NCBI GenBank assembly: GCA_029448655.1
Contig: JACCLO010000001.1
Coordinates: 3,720,001 to 3,784,000 of the forward strand
Reading direction: 5' to 3'
Length of the DNA stretch: 64,000 nt
Source of the DNA: Wolfiporia cocos
Lineage: Eukaryota > Basidiomycota > Agaricomycetes > Polyporales > Phaeolaceae
The notes under the pieces are model-generated. The model worked only from the letters and a program-made list of their open reading frames with translations, did not search any database and had not been told where the DNA came from. Below, one piece after another: positions 29,642 to 41,649 of the stretch. Numbering within the stretch: position 1 is the first letter of the stretch; every line of letters starts with the position of its first letter. The translations under genes and the position numbers were made by a program.

Positions 29642-30586
29642 CGTGATTAGGGGCAACTCTTGAACGTTGCCGCGCGGAAGTAGCCCTGCAGGTGCCTTCG
29701 TGGATGCGCATGACCCAGTGCCAGAAGGCGGAGATATTCGCATGCATCTTGAAGCAGAGGCGCTCGCTCCTGGGGTAGGGTTGGAGATGGTAGGGAGAAG
29801 GATACACAGCCCGCCTTTCCTAAGGGCGAGCTGGAAAGTGGATTGCAGTATTACACCGCGATCCTTACCGCGCCTCAACGGCGAGGCTTGCCATGTTAGG
29901 CCCCTCTTGTGTCCATCAAGGGCAACTCCTCTGTCGATCAAAGATCGCGCTTTAACAAGCGCTCCACACATCTAGGATGGTGGGCTACGCCGCAGGCTTC
30001 CAGAGGGACCCTCAGATACAGTTTCCCGAGGTGAGCACGCCGAGCCGCCCTGAGGACTGATGCTATTGGCTACCGCTCAGTGACCTAGGCCGGCGCGACC
30101 TTGCGAGTCGCACCACCCCACCGCTTTAGTCCACAAGGGACGACAAAGCGGGCCCCTTACGCCTAGGGAACAGCTTGGAAGATTCCCTTGCCACCATAAT
30201 GGCGACCCTACTGGTAGAGATGGGTCCCTGAACAGGGATTGCCATGTCAGGGGGTTGGGCGCGCACAGGCAGACCGTCCCCTTTTCCCAATAGGCGGGTC
30301 TCAACCGCTGGCGGCCACAATCCTTGTCAGGATGGACCGCCTCTCCTTAACCCTGGAGTCCGGGTTTGCAGGACGCTGCCGCTGATTAGGCAGGCAACGC
30401 CCTACTGGGTGGCAGGGGAATCAAACCCCCGCCAATAGTATCCCCCTAGATCCCATACCATTTAGCATACATCCCTTGCCAGGAATGCAGAGGCTGAGCG
30501 GGCGCGCATCTCAGACACCTGCAGGAGGAAAAACCCCAGGTGCAACCAATTAAGGAGGCGCAGGGGGGTAGGAAGTTCTATTCTTA
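29642..30586 (-). other. Leader of a truncated family-E element
   Basis: It adjoins the internal side of the LTR at 30587-31516. It shares blocks with the family-A leader, for example around 30248-30305 and the ATTCGCATG block at about 29734-29744. No ORF-A, gag or pol follows, so the element body is deleted. A hairpin ATCCT/AGGAT with sense loop GACA is at 30320-30333. Confidence 0.6.
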
Positions 30587-31516
30587 TGACACAGATCTAC
30601 CTGTGGGACTCACCTAGTCGCTATCCTTAGGTAGTAGGGCGACTAGAAGAGGAGGAAAGACCCAGTGCAGCAGTTGCTAGTGGAAGTAGCGCAGCCGCAA
30701 ACCAACGAAGCTTGGGACTACTAATAGTAGTCCACTGGGAGTACCAATGGTACTCCACGTATGGGCATTCGAGGTAACGACGATAGAATAGAACTGAAGT
30801 ATGGAGCGCTTGGCTCCTACTTAAATACATGTATGCGGAGAGGTCATGTGCTACTGTATAGTACTACCTTTCCGGGTTATGTGGCTTTGCCAATGGGCGA
30901 AGCTTATCTTATCTATGTGTTTATGATCCTATCTACAATGGCCGTGTGGGCCGGTAATGGCCGCACCAATAGTAGGGGAGGAGGTTTATTATTATCTTGG
31001 GTAAACGCGGGCACAGCCCGGGTATATCGGTGGCCGAGAAGGCCGTGACCTATAGCGATATTGCCTTGTTGCTAATATTGTGCTGTATGGTCGTGTTGAC
31101 ATAATTATGCAAAGGCGTGCCGCGCCTGAGGTGTCATTGTGATCAAGGATCTTATGACGTGTGGGAAGCCGGTGAGGCCGACCCAATAGAACATTGCCTT
31201 GTGGCGATGTTTGGTGTTGTGGACATAATTATGCGAGCGTGCCGCGCTCGGCCTATCATTGTGATCTAAGATCTTTATGACATGGCTGGTCTTGTTCTGA
31301 CGGGTGAGACCTATGACGTAGCTGTAGTGTTGCTATTGGACCGAAAGGTACCGTAGGATTATGTAAGCTGGTCATGTGGATGATAAGCCCAGTTAAGAGC
31401 TTGTCGTATGGCAATGGGAGTTAACCCGTAGATAACTTGTAGTTAGATGTATAAATCTCGGATAAATTGCTATAATCATAGGAAAAATGCTGTAAGCTCC
31501 AGATAAATCTGTGACA
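30587..31516 (-). repeat. 5' LTR of truncated family-E element
   Basis: 930 bp, minus-strand start TGTCACAGATTTATCTGGAGC and end AGATCTGTGTCA. Closely similar to the solo LTR at 35526-36461. Because a leader follows on the internal side it is a 5' LTR and not a solo copy. Confidence 0.85.
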
Positions 31517-31985
31517 GATGGCACGGTCATGGGCGTGGCAATTGTGGTAGAGGCCATAGGTAGCAAGAGGTCTGGAGTGAAACCCCAGGATGGATAGCGC
31601 TTTCTCAGAGCGGGAGTCGCGTTGGTGGTTGATGGTGTGGTCGTGGTCGTGGTGGTCACAGGTCACAAGGTCACGATGGTCATGGGTCGCGAGGTAGCAG
31701 TGGTCACATTTGAAGTTGCGGATGGCACGGTCGCAGGCGTTGCGGTTGTGGTGGAGGCCGTAGGTAACAATATATCTGGCATAAATCCCCAGGACGGATA
31801 TCGCTTCTTCGGAGCAGGAGTTGTGGGGGTCACAGATGGCGTGGTCGCGGCGCTTGCAGGTCATGAGGCCGCGAGGGTTGCATCGGTTGCGGGTCGTGAG
31901 GTCACATTGGTCACATTTGAGGTCACAGGTAGCAGGAGGTCTGGATTGAATTTTCATGCTGGATATCGTGACTTTTGAGCTGACA
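31517..31985 (+). repeat. Degenerate tandem repeat, about 207-bp period
   Basis: Two imperfect copies begin near 31517 and 31724 with GATGGCACGGTC, and phrases such as GGTCACAAGGTCACG recur within. A similar GGTCACGAGGGTCGTG phrase occurs near 45083-45125. No gene supported, although open frames exist on both strands. Confidence 0.55.
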
Positions 31986-32029
31986 CCTGAATAGCAGGCT
32001 CACTCTTGCTCTCCTCTGGTTCTGGTTGC

Positions 32030-32338
32030 CCTTCTATACATACAGGGCAAGCCATTACAGGCTCTACAACATGTATTTAAGATGTAGAAAGATGAGGTGT
32101 ATCCTCATCTTTAGGATTCTCGGCAACTGGGCACTAAGGCCCCTTTCCCTCCTTCTCTGTGTGCGCCTGCGCTTGTCGGCCCCGACATGCTCGTCTCCCC
32201 TCATACATGCTAGTCTGTGTAGCTGCGCCATACAGCCTGACCAGCTGCCCTACCTCCGCTTGTCCCTGTGGACCTAGGAGTTAGAGTATTAGGGGGTTCC
32301 CCGCTAGCGCGGTCCCACAGTCAGTGAGACTGTGTCAG
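32030..32338 (+). repeat. LTR remnant (family S), possible 5' LTR end of family-L element
   Basis: It ends CCCACAGTCAGTGAGACTGTGTCA at 32338, the shared LTR 3' end style. It holds ATGTATTTAAG and a 9-bp hairpin (32089-32111, GATGAGG/CCTCATC). It lies only 100 bp before gag. It does not resemble the 3' LTR of family L (44524 onward), so whether it belongs to that element is unclear. Confidence 0.5.
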
Positions 32339-32438
32339 AACAAAGGCATTGACTACAATCAAGACGACTATGGGATCCATACCTTTTGCAACGGAACAAC
32401 CGTAGTGTGTTTACGGATACTAACACTTGATTATAGAT

Positions 32439-34343
32439 ATGTCTACTCAAGGATCCAATGCCCTGTCTCCTGTCCACACCCCCACCCGTGTTCGTACCCC
32501 AGTTGGTACTACGCCACCAGGGGGCGAAACAGAAGTCCGCTCGACGGTACGAGCCAGGAACTATCTCCCCGAGTTCCTGTGAGAAGAGGAGGAAATAGTG
32601 CTACCAGAAATGGAGCCCATAAGCCTCACCAGCTGGATCTCGGTAACCACAACTGGGAAGCTGGTACTACCCAATCCCTACAGAGTCTACCGTCTCCTAC
32701 GCCGCTGCACGCCCGAAGCCATCCAATGGCCAGGAGACACCGCCATGTGGGAGTCTCTAGTTGCCAATGTCAATGGCGACCTCGACCAGCTCCATGAACC
32801 CCTAGAAATAGGGTGGAACGCAACAAATGCGGTGGTAGATGTCAGCCAGGCTTACTCGGACCTGGCTGTCCACACGCTACGCCGGCAACTCGACAGCCGG
32901 TTTAAGCAGATGTTCCAGGTTGCCAACCTACAAACGGCATACATCCGGCACCTGGAAAGCCGCATCGAGACCCTGGAGACTGCCGTCCCCACCAGCAGCA
33001 CAGTATCACAAACGGCAATGGACTTGCTCAAAGCCCGCATCAAGCAGCTCAAAAAGCAACCCGCTGCCTCCACATCCAGCACAGCGTTGACCATGCTCAA
33101 AAATAAGGTCAAGCAGCTCGAAGCCAAGCTCGCTGCAGCCCCCACCACAACGGCAACAGTTGGGGGCCAACAAATCACTATTCGCCAACCCCTCGAGAAG
33201 CCACCTACCTTCTCAGGAGAAGAAAAGGCCGGGAGCACCCCTGTAAAGGAGTGGCTCCAGAAACTATCCATGTACTTCGCTGACGCCGGCATCACCGACG
33301 AACGTGAACAAATCATCAAGGCGCTCCGCACCCTCACCAGAATCGCCTTCCAGTATCAGGAAGCCCGTATCACCAAGGCCCGAGATCCCACACAAAGTCT
33401 CGGCACCTGGAAGGAGTTTGAAGAACAAATGACGAACACTTACGGGAAAAAGTCGCAAGAGGAGATTGCTTGAAAGGAGATTGAGCATTACTTTGGCGAC
33501 GAGGGGAAGAAGAAGGCGAAAGCCGGCTTCTTCAAGTATGCAGGTCGTCTGCGTGTGCTGCAAAGCCATGCCAAAACAGAAAACACCACGATGCTCAACA
33601 AACTGAAGGACGTCCTACCTGAAAAGGTCACAGACGCTTTTGGTCTCATCGAGGTAATGTCGGTCGGCTCGATCCCCACGGATTGGGACAAATACCTGGA
33701 CAAAGCAATCGAGCTTTACAAGGTCCAGTACCGGTCGGAGCTTACTGGCTCCATCTTCTCCGATGAGCGGACGATGACAAAAGCCCCGGAGGCGGCTAAA
33801 AAGACCTCCACCAATATGACGATCACGTCACAAACCAGTGCACCTGCAAAGGGCACCAGCGGTGGTGACAAAAACAAGGCTGCACCACCACAGCCCACAT
33901 CTATCCCTGCGCAGGCCCGCAAAGGAGCCTACTGGCACCTCGACCCCTGCTTTAACCGCTGGCAGCTCCGCGCCCCCGCACACAAATGCAAGTGCGGCTG
34001 GGAAGCCTGTACCACTGGGTACAAGGACTGCCGCTCCAAGCCGCTCACCAAAGAGCAAAAGGCCAAAGACCGGGCCTACGCAGCGAAGCTGGCTGCAAAC
34101 AAACAAACTCCCTCTGGTTCACAACCCAAAGGGAGTGGGAAGTACGTCCGCACGGTCACCACCACTACATGGGTGCCGGATGTAGCACCTGAGGAAACCA
34201 AGACACCTCAGGTCTCACGCATCGAAGACATGGAGGACATCCCCATGCCCTCCACCACTTATGCCGACACGATGTGGGCTTCATTGACCCCAACCCCCAC
34301 TTCGGATCTGATCAATCCAGATTTCTTCTACGAACACATGTGA
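32439..34343 (+). pseudogene. gag: Gag of family-L element with two in-frame TGA stops
   Basis: The frame starts MSTQGSNALSP and keeps one phase to the stop at 34341-34343. TGA codons lie at 32580-32582 and 33471-33473, at sites where homologues are not conserved stops. A helical N-terminal region (LDSRFKQMF, HLESRIETLE) matches the family-B and family-C Gags. The capsid domain runs about 33180-33790. The tail has a four-cysteine motif, HKCKCGWEACTTGYKDC, rather than a CCHC knuckle. It ends EHM-stop (ACATGTGA), as in families C and D. Confidence 0.85.
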
Positions 34344-34969
34344 AGGCCTGTCCATGTGTGTTCCATACTGTACACCACCCGTCCTGTATATCACGCCCAG
34401 AGAAAATAAATTATATAAAGTCTAACGATGTGAATGACAACACTAAGTACTGACACAGATCTCCTGTGGGACTCACCAAGCCTGTATCCTTGAGGTGATA
34501 AGGCGACTTGGAGAGGAGAAGACCTAACGCAGCAGGACAGTGAGAGTTATTCTATGATGTGAGCCAAGAATGCTTGGGACTACTGATAGTAGTCCACTGG
34601 GAGTACCAAAGGTACTCCGTGCTGGGCACTCAGGGTTTGCCTAGAGAATAATAGAACTGAAGTATAGAGCGCTTGGCTCCTACTTAAATACATGTATGCG
34701 GAACGGTCACGTGCTACTATCTAGTATGTGCCGTTTTGGGTTATGTGGCTTTGCCAAGGGGCGAAGCTTATCTTATCTACTTGTTTATGGATCCTATCTA
34801 CAATGGCCGTTGTGGGCCGGTAATGGCCGCACCAATAGTAGGAGAGGAGGTTTATTATTATCTCTTAGGAACGTGGGCGCAGCCCGGGTATAGAGGAAGA
34901 CCGAATGCTGATACCTTGCAGTATAATGGCGATTGGTTGGTCTTGAGTTAATGACCAAGGCGAGACGCC

Positions 34970-35517
34970 TGACACAAGACTCACTTGTTGATATTCTTGA
35001 GATATAGGCGAAGGGTTGATAAGCGAGTTTGTTGTGTAGCAGAGCAGTGAGCTGAGATACGATGTCAAATAGTTGAACTAGTCTGAGTCCTAAGCGATTC
35101 AGAGTACTGGTATATATACATGTAGGGTAAGACCCTAGTTACCGTAGGTAAGACTAATGGTACCGCTACACGGGCATGTGATAAGTACGACCGAGCATGA
35201 GTAATATGCCAGTCGGGAATTGTCATCGTGCTGACTGTGGATCAGTAAGCGGCAGGTGATATAACGACGTCATGGTCTAGACATGGAACGTCGGGGAAAC
35301 TGGCGGAAGCCGATGGAAACGTATGGAACGTTCTTTATCTACGAGATATGATATGACGCGTGCTATTGTGATAAGACAAGGGTCACGTGATATGTAGGTA
35401 GTTAGATATGTGATAGTAGTTAGTTAACTATCGCCTTTACTGGTACTTGGCTGTAATAATGCGCTAATAATTCGGGAAAAATGGGAGAAAAATAGGAAAA
35501 ATGAGAAAACTGTGACA
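34970..35517 (-). mobile_element. Solo LTR (family Q)
   Basis: 548 bp with TGACACAAGAC at its left and AAACTGTGACA at its right end. The flanks are ACGCC (34965-34969) and ACACC (35518-35522), a target duplication with one CpG-to-CpA change. The surrounding sequence joins to match family-E sequence seen at about 38690-38720. Confidence 0.82.
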
Positions 35518-35525
35518 ACACCGAG

Positions 35526-36461
35526 TGACACAGATCTACCTGTGGGACTCACCTAGTCGCTATCCTGAGGTACTAGGGCGACTAGACGAGGAAGATGGAC
35601 CCAGTGCAGCAGTTGCTAGTGGAAGTAGCGCAGCCGCAAACCAACGAAGCTTGGGACTACCGATGGTAGTCCACTGGGAGTACCTATGGTACTCCGCGTG
35701 TGGGCATTCGAGGTAACGACGATAGAATAGAACTGAAGTATGAAGCGCTTGGCTCCTACTTAAATACATGTGTGCGGAGAGGTCATGTGCCACTGTATAG
35801 TACTACCTTTCCGGGTTATGTGGCTTTGCCAATGGGCGAAGCTTATCTTATCTACTTGTTTATGATCCTATCTACAATGGCCGTGTGGGCCGGTAATGGC
35901 CGCACCAATAGTAAGAGAGGAGGTTTATTATTATCTTGGATAAACGCGGGCACAGCCCGGGTATAGAGGGCCGAGAAGGCCGGACCAATAGCGATATTGC
36001 CTTGTTGCTAATATAGTGCTATTTGGTCGTGTTGCCATTATTATGCGAAGGCGTGGCGCGCCTGAGGTGTCATTATGATCAAGGATCTTATGGTGTGTGG
36101 GAAGCCGGAGAGGCCGATCCAATAGGACATTGCCTTGTGGCGATGTTTGGTGTTGTGGACATAATTATGCGAGCGTGCCGCGCTCGGCCTGTCATTATGA
36201 TCTTAAGATCTTATGATGTGGCTGGTCTTGCTCTGACGGGCGAGACTTATGACGTAGCTATAGTGTTGCTATTGGACCGGAAGGTACCGTAGCGTTTATG
36301 TAAGCTGGTCATGTGGTCATGTGGTTGATAAGCCCAGTTAAGAGCTTGTCGTATGGCAATGGGAGTTAACCCGTAGATAACTTGTAGTTAGACGTATAAT
36401 TCCTGGATAAATTGCTATAATCATAGGAAAAATGCTGTAAGCCCCAGATAAATCTGTGACA
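35526..36461 (-). mobile_element. Solo LTR (family E2)
   Basis: 936 bp flanked by CCGAG at 35521-35525 and 36462-36466. Very similar to the LTR at 30587-31516. It is nested inside the older related LTR E3, so family-E insertions happened more than once. Confidence 0.92.
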
Positions 36462-36988
36462 CCGAGGTTGTTATGCTATTGGACCAGGAGGTACCATAGC
36501 ATGCGTTATGTCCGGACTGGATGGTTACCGGGACATGTGGAGGGCAACACCGTGATGGCAGAAGCCCAGGGATTGGCAAGTGCCGATCCATGAAGACGGA
36601 CCGAGAGGCCGGTCCAATGAGACATTGCCTTGCGGCGATGTTTGTATGTGTTGACATTATTATGTGAAGGTGTGCCGCGCCTGAGGTGTCATTGTGATCA
36701 AGGATCTTATGACATGACGTAGCCATGACGTTGCTATTGTCTAGACGTATATGACGTATTGCAGATATCGGACCGTGTGGTTACCGATGATGATGTGATG
36801 ATATCATTAGTCTTGTGATGTAGCATTATGTAAGCTGGTCATGTGGTTGATAAGCCCAGTTAAGAGCTTGTCGTGTGGCGATGGGAGTTAACCCGTAGAT
36901 AACTTGTAGTTAGACGTATAAATCCCGGATAAATTGCTATAATCGTAGGAAAAATGCTGTAAGCCCCAGATAAATCTGTGACAAGTAC

Positions 36989-37434
36989 TTCAAACTAAGT
37001 GTGACACTCTGGGTATACCGACAGAAAGTACAGGCCACAGCACTGGTTGACTCTGGTGCTTCAATATCAGTCATCAACAGTGAGTTAGTAAGCTTGAAAA
37101 AGTTAGTAACCACTCCCTTAAATCCGCCTCTAAACGTACAGAATGCGGATGGGACATATAACTCAAACGGTCAACTTAAAGAAGTTGTGAAAGCATACAT
37201 GCTCCATGGTGAACACAAGGAAACTGTCGGCCTTGCTGTTATGAAATTACATGGAACCGACCTCATATTGGGTTGTGACTGGCTAAGAAGACACAGCCCC
37301 CATTTTGATTGGGAAAAAGGGACTCTGGATTACTCGCGCTGCAAAGACCGATGTATCCATAAGAAAGCCGCTAAGGTACCTTCAGACGAAGAAAATGCAG
37401 ACCTCGAAGAAAAAGACATTACCATCTGGGACCT
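36989..37434 (+). pseudogene. Family-L pol piece 1: aspartic protease
   Basis: The frame reads FKLSVTLWVYRQKVQ and then the protease active-site motif ALVDSGASISVIN, continuing through DLILGCDWL. It is cut at 37434 in IWDL by an LTR. Upstream codons lie before the E3 insertion (34344-34450), where the -1 frame is open from the gag stop. Confidence 0.87.
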
Positions 37435-39114
37435 TGTCACAGATTTATCTGGGGCTTACAGCATTTTTCCTATGATTATAGCAATTTATCCGGGATTTAT
37501 ACGTCTAACTACAAGTTATCTACGGGTTAACTCCCATTGCCATACAACAAGCTCTTAACTGGGCTTATCAACCACATGACCAGCTTACGTAACGCTACGG
37601 TACCTTCCGGTCCAATAGCATAACTACAGCTACGTCATAGGTCTCGCCCTTACGAGCTAGACCAGCCACGTCATAAGATCCTAGATCATAATGATAGGCC
37701 GAGCGCGGCACACTCGCATAATTATGTCCACAACACCAAACATCGCCGCAAGGCAATGTTCTATTGGGTCGGCCTTCCCGGCTTCCCACACGTCATAAGA
37801 TCCTTGATCACAATGACACCTCAGGTGCGGCACGCCTTCGCATAATTATGTCAACACAACCATACAGCACTATATTAGCAACAAGGCAATATCGCTATAG
37901 GTCACGGCCTCCTCGGCCTCCCACGGACTCGGTACATACCAAGACCCGGGCTTCTGCCATCACGGCGTTGCCCAAACACCGGACCTCGCTGTCACAGACT
38001 TACCAGTCTGTACGACCCTGGCTACAGGAGAACCCCCACAGGCCTGCATAGACCATGTATCGATGCCAACGTCGTACTCATAAGGTCACCAACCAAACTC
38101 ATAAGGACATACGTTTGCATAAGCGAGCGTACCCTCAGTTGACCAGCCCTCAGACGGCGCAGGTGGAGCACACAGCCTAGCAGTCAAGATAGGGCCCCAG
38201 GCCAGAGTAGCGCAGACTGATGGTAAGAGAGGCACTTGACGTGCATTGACGAGAATCTTAAGGATGAGGATGTAAGTCCTCATCCGCCGTACTTATACAT
38301 CAGCAGTTGGCCAGTAATGGCCGCCCTAAAGTAATGGCCTGTGCGCGCATTATCTAAGAGGACACATGACGTGTAACTACTATGTGACGATGTAACTAGT
38401 GTGACCATAGTGTGTCCGTACCTGAGGCACGCGCTACCCTACAGCGCTAACCAGACAGTCAGGTGATCTGTATACTCTGAGCGCGACGTGGAGGTAACTA
38501 TGGAGTAGCGGAGCGGCGTACGCCTAGCGCCGCCCATACAACCTATAGTGAGGGACGTACAGTGACTCCCTGGGTACATCCGTGACACTCGCCTCACGGC
38601 TAAGTCCAACACATGTCCCGGTTACCTTCTGGTCCGGACATAACACATGCTACGGTACTACGTAGTCCAATAGCATAACGACCTCGGCGTCTCGCCTTGG
38701 TCATCACATGAAGACCGGCCAATCGCCATTATACCTCATGGTATCCGGCAACCGGCTTTCCCTATACCCGGGCTGCGCCCGCGTTACTAACAGATAACCA
38801 TACAAATCCCTCTCCTACTATTGGTGCAGCCATTAGGGCCCATCACGGCCATTGTAGATAGAGTCCCTAAAACATCAGATAAGATAGCGCTTCGCCCGTT
38901 GGCAAAGCCACATAACCCGGAATGGTAACAGCTAGCTAGTAGCACGTGACCATCCTTAAACATGTATATAACAATAGGGCTAGACACCTTTAAGCTTTAG
39001 TTCTATTATTCTCTGCTTGCGCCATAGAATAACCTCATCCTCTACTGCGCTTGACTAGTTAGTCCATCACCTATCTCCTCAACACATAGGTGGTGAGTCC
39101 CACAGCTAGTCTGT
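37435..39114 (+). mobile_element. LTR (family E4) in pol of L, truncated at its end
   Basis: Starts TGTCACAGATTTATCTGG and ends CCCACAGCTAGTCTGTG without the final TCA. Without the nested LTR at 37990-38587 it is about 1.08 kb. No target duplication: next to it about 26 codons of pol (the segment after IWDL in homologues) are missing, so a deletion removed the junction. Confidence 0.8.
37990..38587 (-). mobile_element. Solo LTR (family N1)
   Basis: 598 bp flanked by CTCGC at 37985-37989 and 38588-38592. Sense start TGTCACGGATGTACCC, end GTCTGTGACA. It carries the post-TATA hairpin with perfect 9-bp stem at 38262-38285, sense loop CTTACA. Related to the copy at 43857-44425. Confidence 0.92.
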
Positions 39115-39117
39115 GAA

Positions 39118-39882
39118 GTGTTTGCTCAACTAGTCAAAGCAACACTTAACTACAAACCTGAAGAGGGTGTTGACATTGAAAAATGGCAAACCCTAGTACC
39201 AAAAGAATATGAGGAATTTGGACCAACAGTCTTCTCACAGAAAGCAAGCTATCGAATGCCCACTATAAAGGCATACGACCATGCTATCGACATTAAAGAA
39301 TGCGCCGAATTCCCTAAAGCAGCTAAATCATACGCTATGTCCCCAAGCGAAAAGAATTCTCTAGATCAATGGATTGACAAGGAACTCGCCAAAGGATATA
39401 TACAGCCGTCCCAATCATCATTCACCTCACCAGTCTTTATCTCAGAGTTGATAGATCAACTCGCTCAAGCATCTATCTTTACAAAGATAGATCTAAGATG
39501 GGGATACAACAACGTACGGATTAAAGAAGGTGACGGATAAAAACGGCGTTTGTAACACACCCGGACTATTCGAAGCCACAGTAATGTACTTCGGTTTCTG
39601 TAACGCACCAGGGACATTCCAAGCCATGATGAATCATGTGCTTGAAGACTTCATTCCATCTGGAAAAGTCATAGTATATCTAGACGATATACTAATTTTC
39701 GGAAATGACCTACAAGAACACCGTAAGATTGTAAAAGGGGTCCTGAAAAGGCTCCAAGACTGTGACCTTTACGCAAAACCAGAAAAATGCTTTTTCGAAC
39801 AGTCGTCAATCGAATACCTTGGTACGATCATCTTGATAGGAAAAGTCGCTATGGACCCATCCAAATACGATGGAGTACAAGC
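39118..39882 (+). pseudogene. Family-L pol piece 2: linker and first part of RT
   Basis: It contains KWQTLVPKEYEEFGPTVFS and the RT start. About 31 residues normally carrying KKDGG and VVDYRK are deleted between SPVFI and SELIDQ near 39440. A frame break lies at 39530-39545, where the WKTAF region should be. The catalytic YLDD is retained (VIVYLDDILIFG). The piece ends at KYDGVQA where solo LTR K inserted. Confidence 0.87.
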
Positions 39883-40473
39883 TGTCACAAACTTTGTACT
39901 TACAGGTTTAGACTCCCTCGCTATAGGTTGTACGGGCGGCGCTAGGCGTACGCCGCTCCTCTGCGCCTTAGCTACCTCTCACGTTACTCCCAGATACTGT
40001 ATGTCACCTGATCGTTAGGTTAGCGCTGTAGGGTAGCGCGCGCCTCAGGTACGGACACATTAAGGTCACACTCGTCACATGGTCACTGTAGTTACATCTA
40101 GTCATGTGCCCTTTTAGTTAATGCGCACAGGCCATTACTTTAGGGCGGCCATTACTGGCCACTACCACATGTATAAGTATGGCGGATGTGGGTCTTACAA
40201 CCCCATCCTTAAGATTCTCGTCAATGCACGTCAGTGCCTCACTTGCCATCTAGTCTGTGTAACTGCTGGCCCGGGGCCTCTATCTCGTCTGCTAGTCTGT
40301 GAGCCAGTGTCCTCGTCGTCTGGGGACCCTTGGTGGCTGGGCACCTTAGGGATGGACCTATGAGTTCACCTTGGGTCGTCCTATTAGTACGCCGGGTGCG
40401 TCAACTTGCGTCTATGCAGGCGTGTAGGGATCCCCCTGAGCCCAGGGTCGCACGGACTGGTGAGTCCGTGACA
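39883..40473 (+). mobile_element. Solo LTR (family K)
   Basis: 591 bp, TGTCACAAACTTTG to GAGTCCGTGACA, flanked by CAAGC at 39878-39882 and 40474-40478. Removing it joins GVQA to [13 protein letters not shown] in frame. Related to families J and N. Confidence 0.93.
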
Positions 40474-40478
40474 CAAGC

Positions 40479-41098
40479 ATGGCCCGAACCACGAAAAGTA
40501 AAAGAAGTACAAGCATTCATAGGATTTGCCAACTTCTATCGACGGTTCATTAAAGACTTTTCCAAGATAGTCAAGCCACTCACTAACCTCACCAAGCAAG
40601 AAGAGCCAGACATGGTCTTGGGGTGAGGAACAACAAGAGGCATTCGAGACCTTGAAAAAGGCATTTACTACAGCACTGATCCTTAGGATCCCAGATCAGG
40701 ATCAACCCTTCAGGATTGAATCTGATGCATCAGACTTCGCAACAGGCGCAGTATTGTCACAATTAGACCCCAAAGATAATAAGTACCACCCAGTGGCTTA
40801 TTACTCCAAGTCAATGACAGCACCTGAAAGAAATTACGAAGTCTATGACAGAGAATTACTAGCAATAATCAGAGCCCTCGAGGAATGGAGACATTACCTA
40901 GAAGGACATAAAGACAGTTTCGAAATATGGACGGACCATCGAAACCTCACATATTTCAAAACAGCACAGAACCTAACTTGTCGACAGGCTAGATGGGCAT
41001 TGTATCTTACAAGATTCAACTTTGAGCTTCATCATAAGCCTGGAAAAACAATGTTAACAGCAGATCCTCTGTCACGGAGGCCAGACCATGAAGAGGGG
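40479..41098 (+). pseudogene. Family-L pol piece 3: RT thumb and RNase H
   Basis: [20 protein letters not shown] is followed by a one-base frame shift near 40605-40625 (TWSWGEEQQ region). RNase H then continues intact: ESDASDFATGAVL, YDRELLAIIRALEEW, WTDHRNLTYF, DPLSRRPDHEE. The piece ends in the internal polypurine sequence GAAGAGGGG, where LTR R inserted. Confidence 0.88.
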
Positions 41099-41644
41099 TA
41101 TCACAATGTCACTACACCGTGATATACCGGGCCTTGCCCTACTTCCATACGCCAAGGGCGTCCTGTGAGGGAGGACCGAGGCGTACCGTCGTAACGTCGA
41201 GTGTCGGTCGTAGGCGCTAACCGCAGACAAGCAGACGAGGGAGAGGAGCGAGGGAGTCCGGCACACAGAGGGTATTACGTCAAAGGGGCCTTGGTGCCCA
41301 GCGATGAGATTAGTAGTTCTGACGAGTAAGCCTCAGAATGCTAAGGTTATATACATGGGGCGCAGCGCAGTACTATAACCTACCCTAAACGACATGGTCC
41401 GTGCTGCCTGTGATGGCGTAGCTAAGGGGTGTCGTCATGTACAAATGTCAGGTGATGTGGTAGCCTAGCGCTGACCAGGCGCTAGCTACTATGGTCATGT
41501 TATCTAATCTAACTACGAAGGTGCTGGCTGGCGCGTAGCGCTGGTACAGTCGCATGAAGGGTTGGGATGCTCGCGCAGAGCCCAGAGAACCTGCAATAAA
41601 TCTGTAAAAATAAGAGTGAGCCCCAGACCTTACGATCTGTGACA
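41099..41644 (-). mobile_element. Solo LTR (family R) inserted in the internal polypurine tract
   Basis: 546 bp flanked by AGGGG at 41094-41098 and 41645-41649. The left end reads TATCACA, so the terminal TG has probably mutated to TA. Hairpin TTCTGA/TCAGAA at 41317-41338 with sense loop CTTACT. Confidence 0.88.
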
Positions 41645-41649
41645 AGGGG

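Larger units (their letters stand above)
34451..36983 (-). mobile_element. Solo LTR (family E3) between gag and pol of L, itself invaded twice
   Basis: Flanked by AGTAC at 34446-34450 and 36984-36988. Minus-strand ends are TGTCACAG and CTGTGTCA. Inside it are the solo LTRs at 34970-35517 and 35526-36461; without them it is about 1.04 kb. Removing it restores the protease N-terminus frame of the family-L pol. Confidence 0.9.

Noticed and set aside
31421..31957. His/Asp/Cys-rich minus-strand ORF that could be taken for a metal-binding protein
   Set aside because: It is the translation of a degenerate tandem repeat (GGTCAC-type), which produces His/Asp/Cys periodicity by itself.
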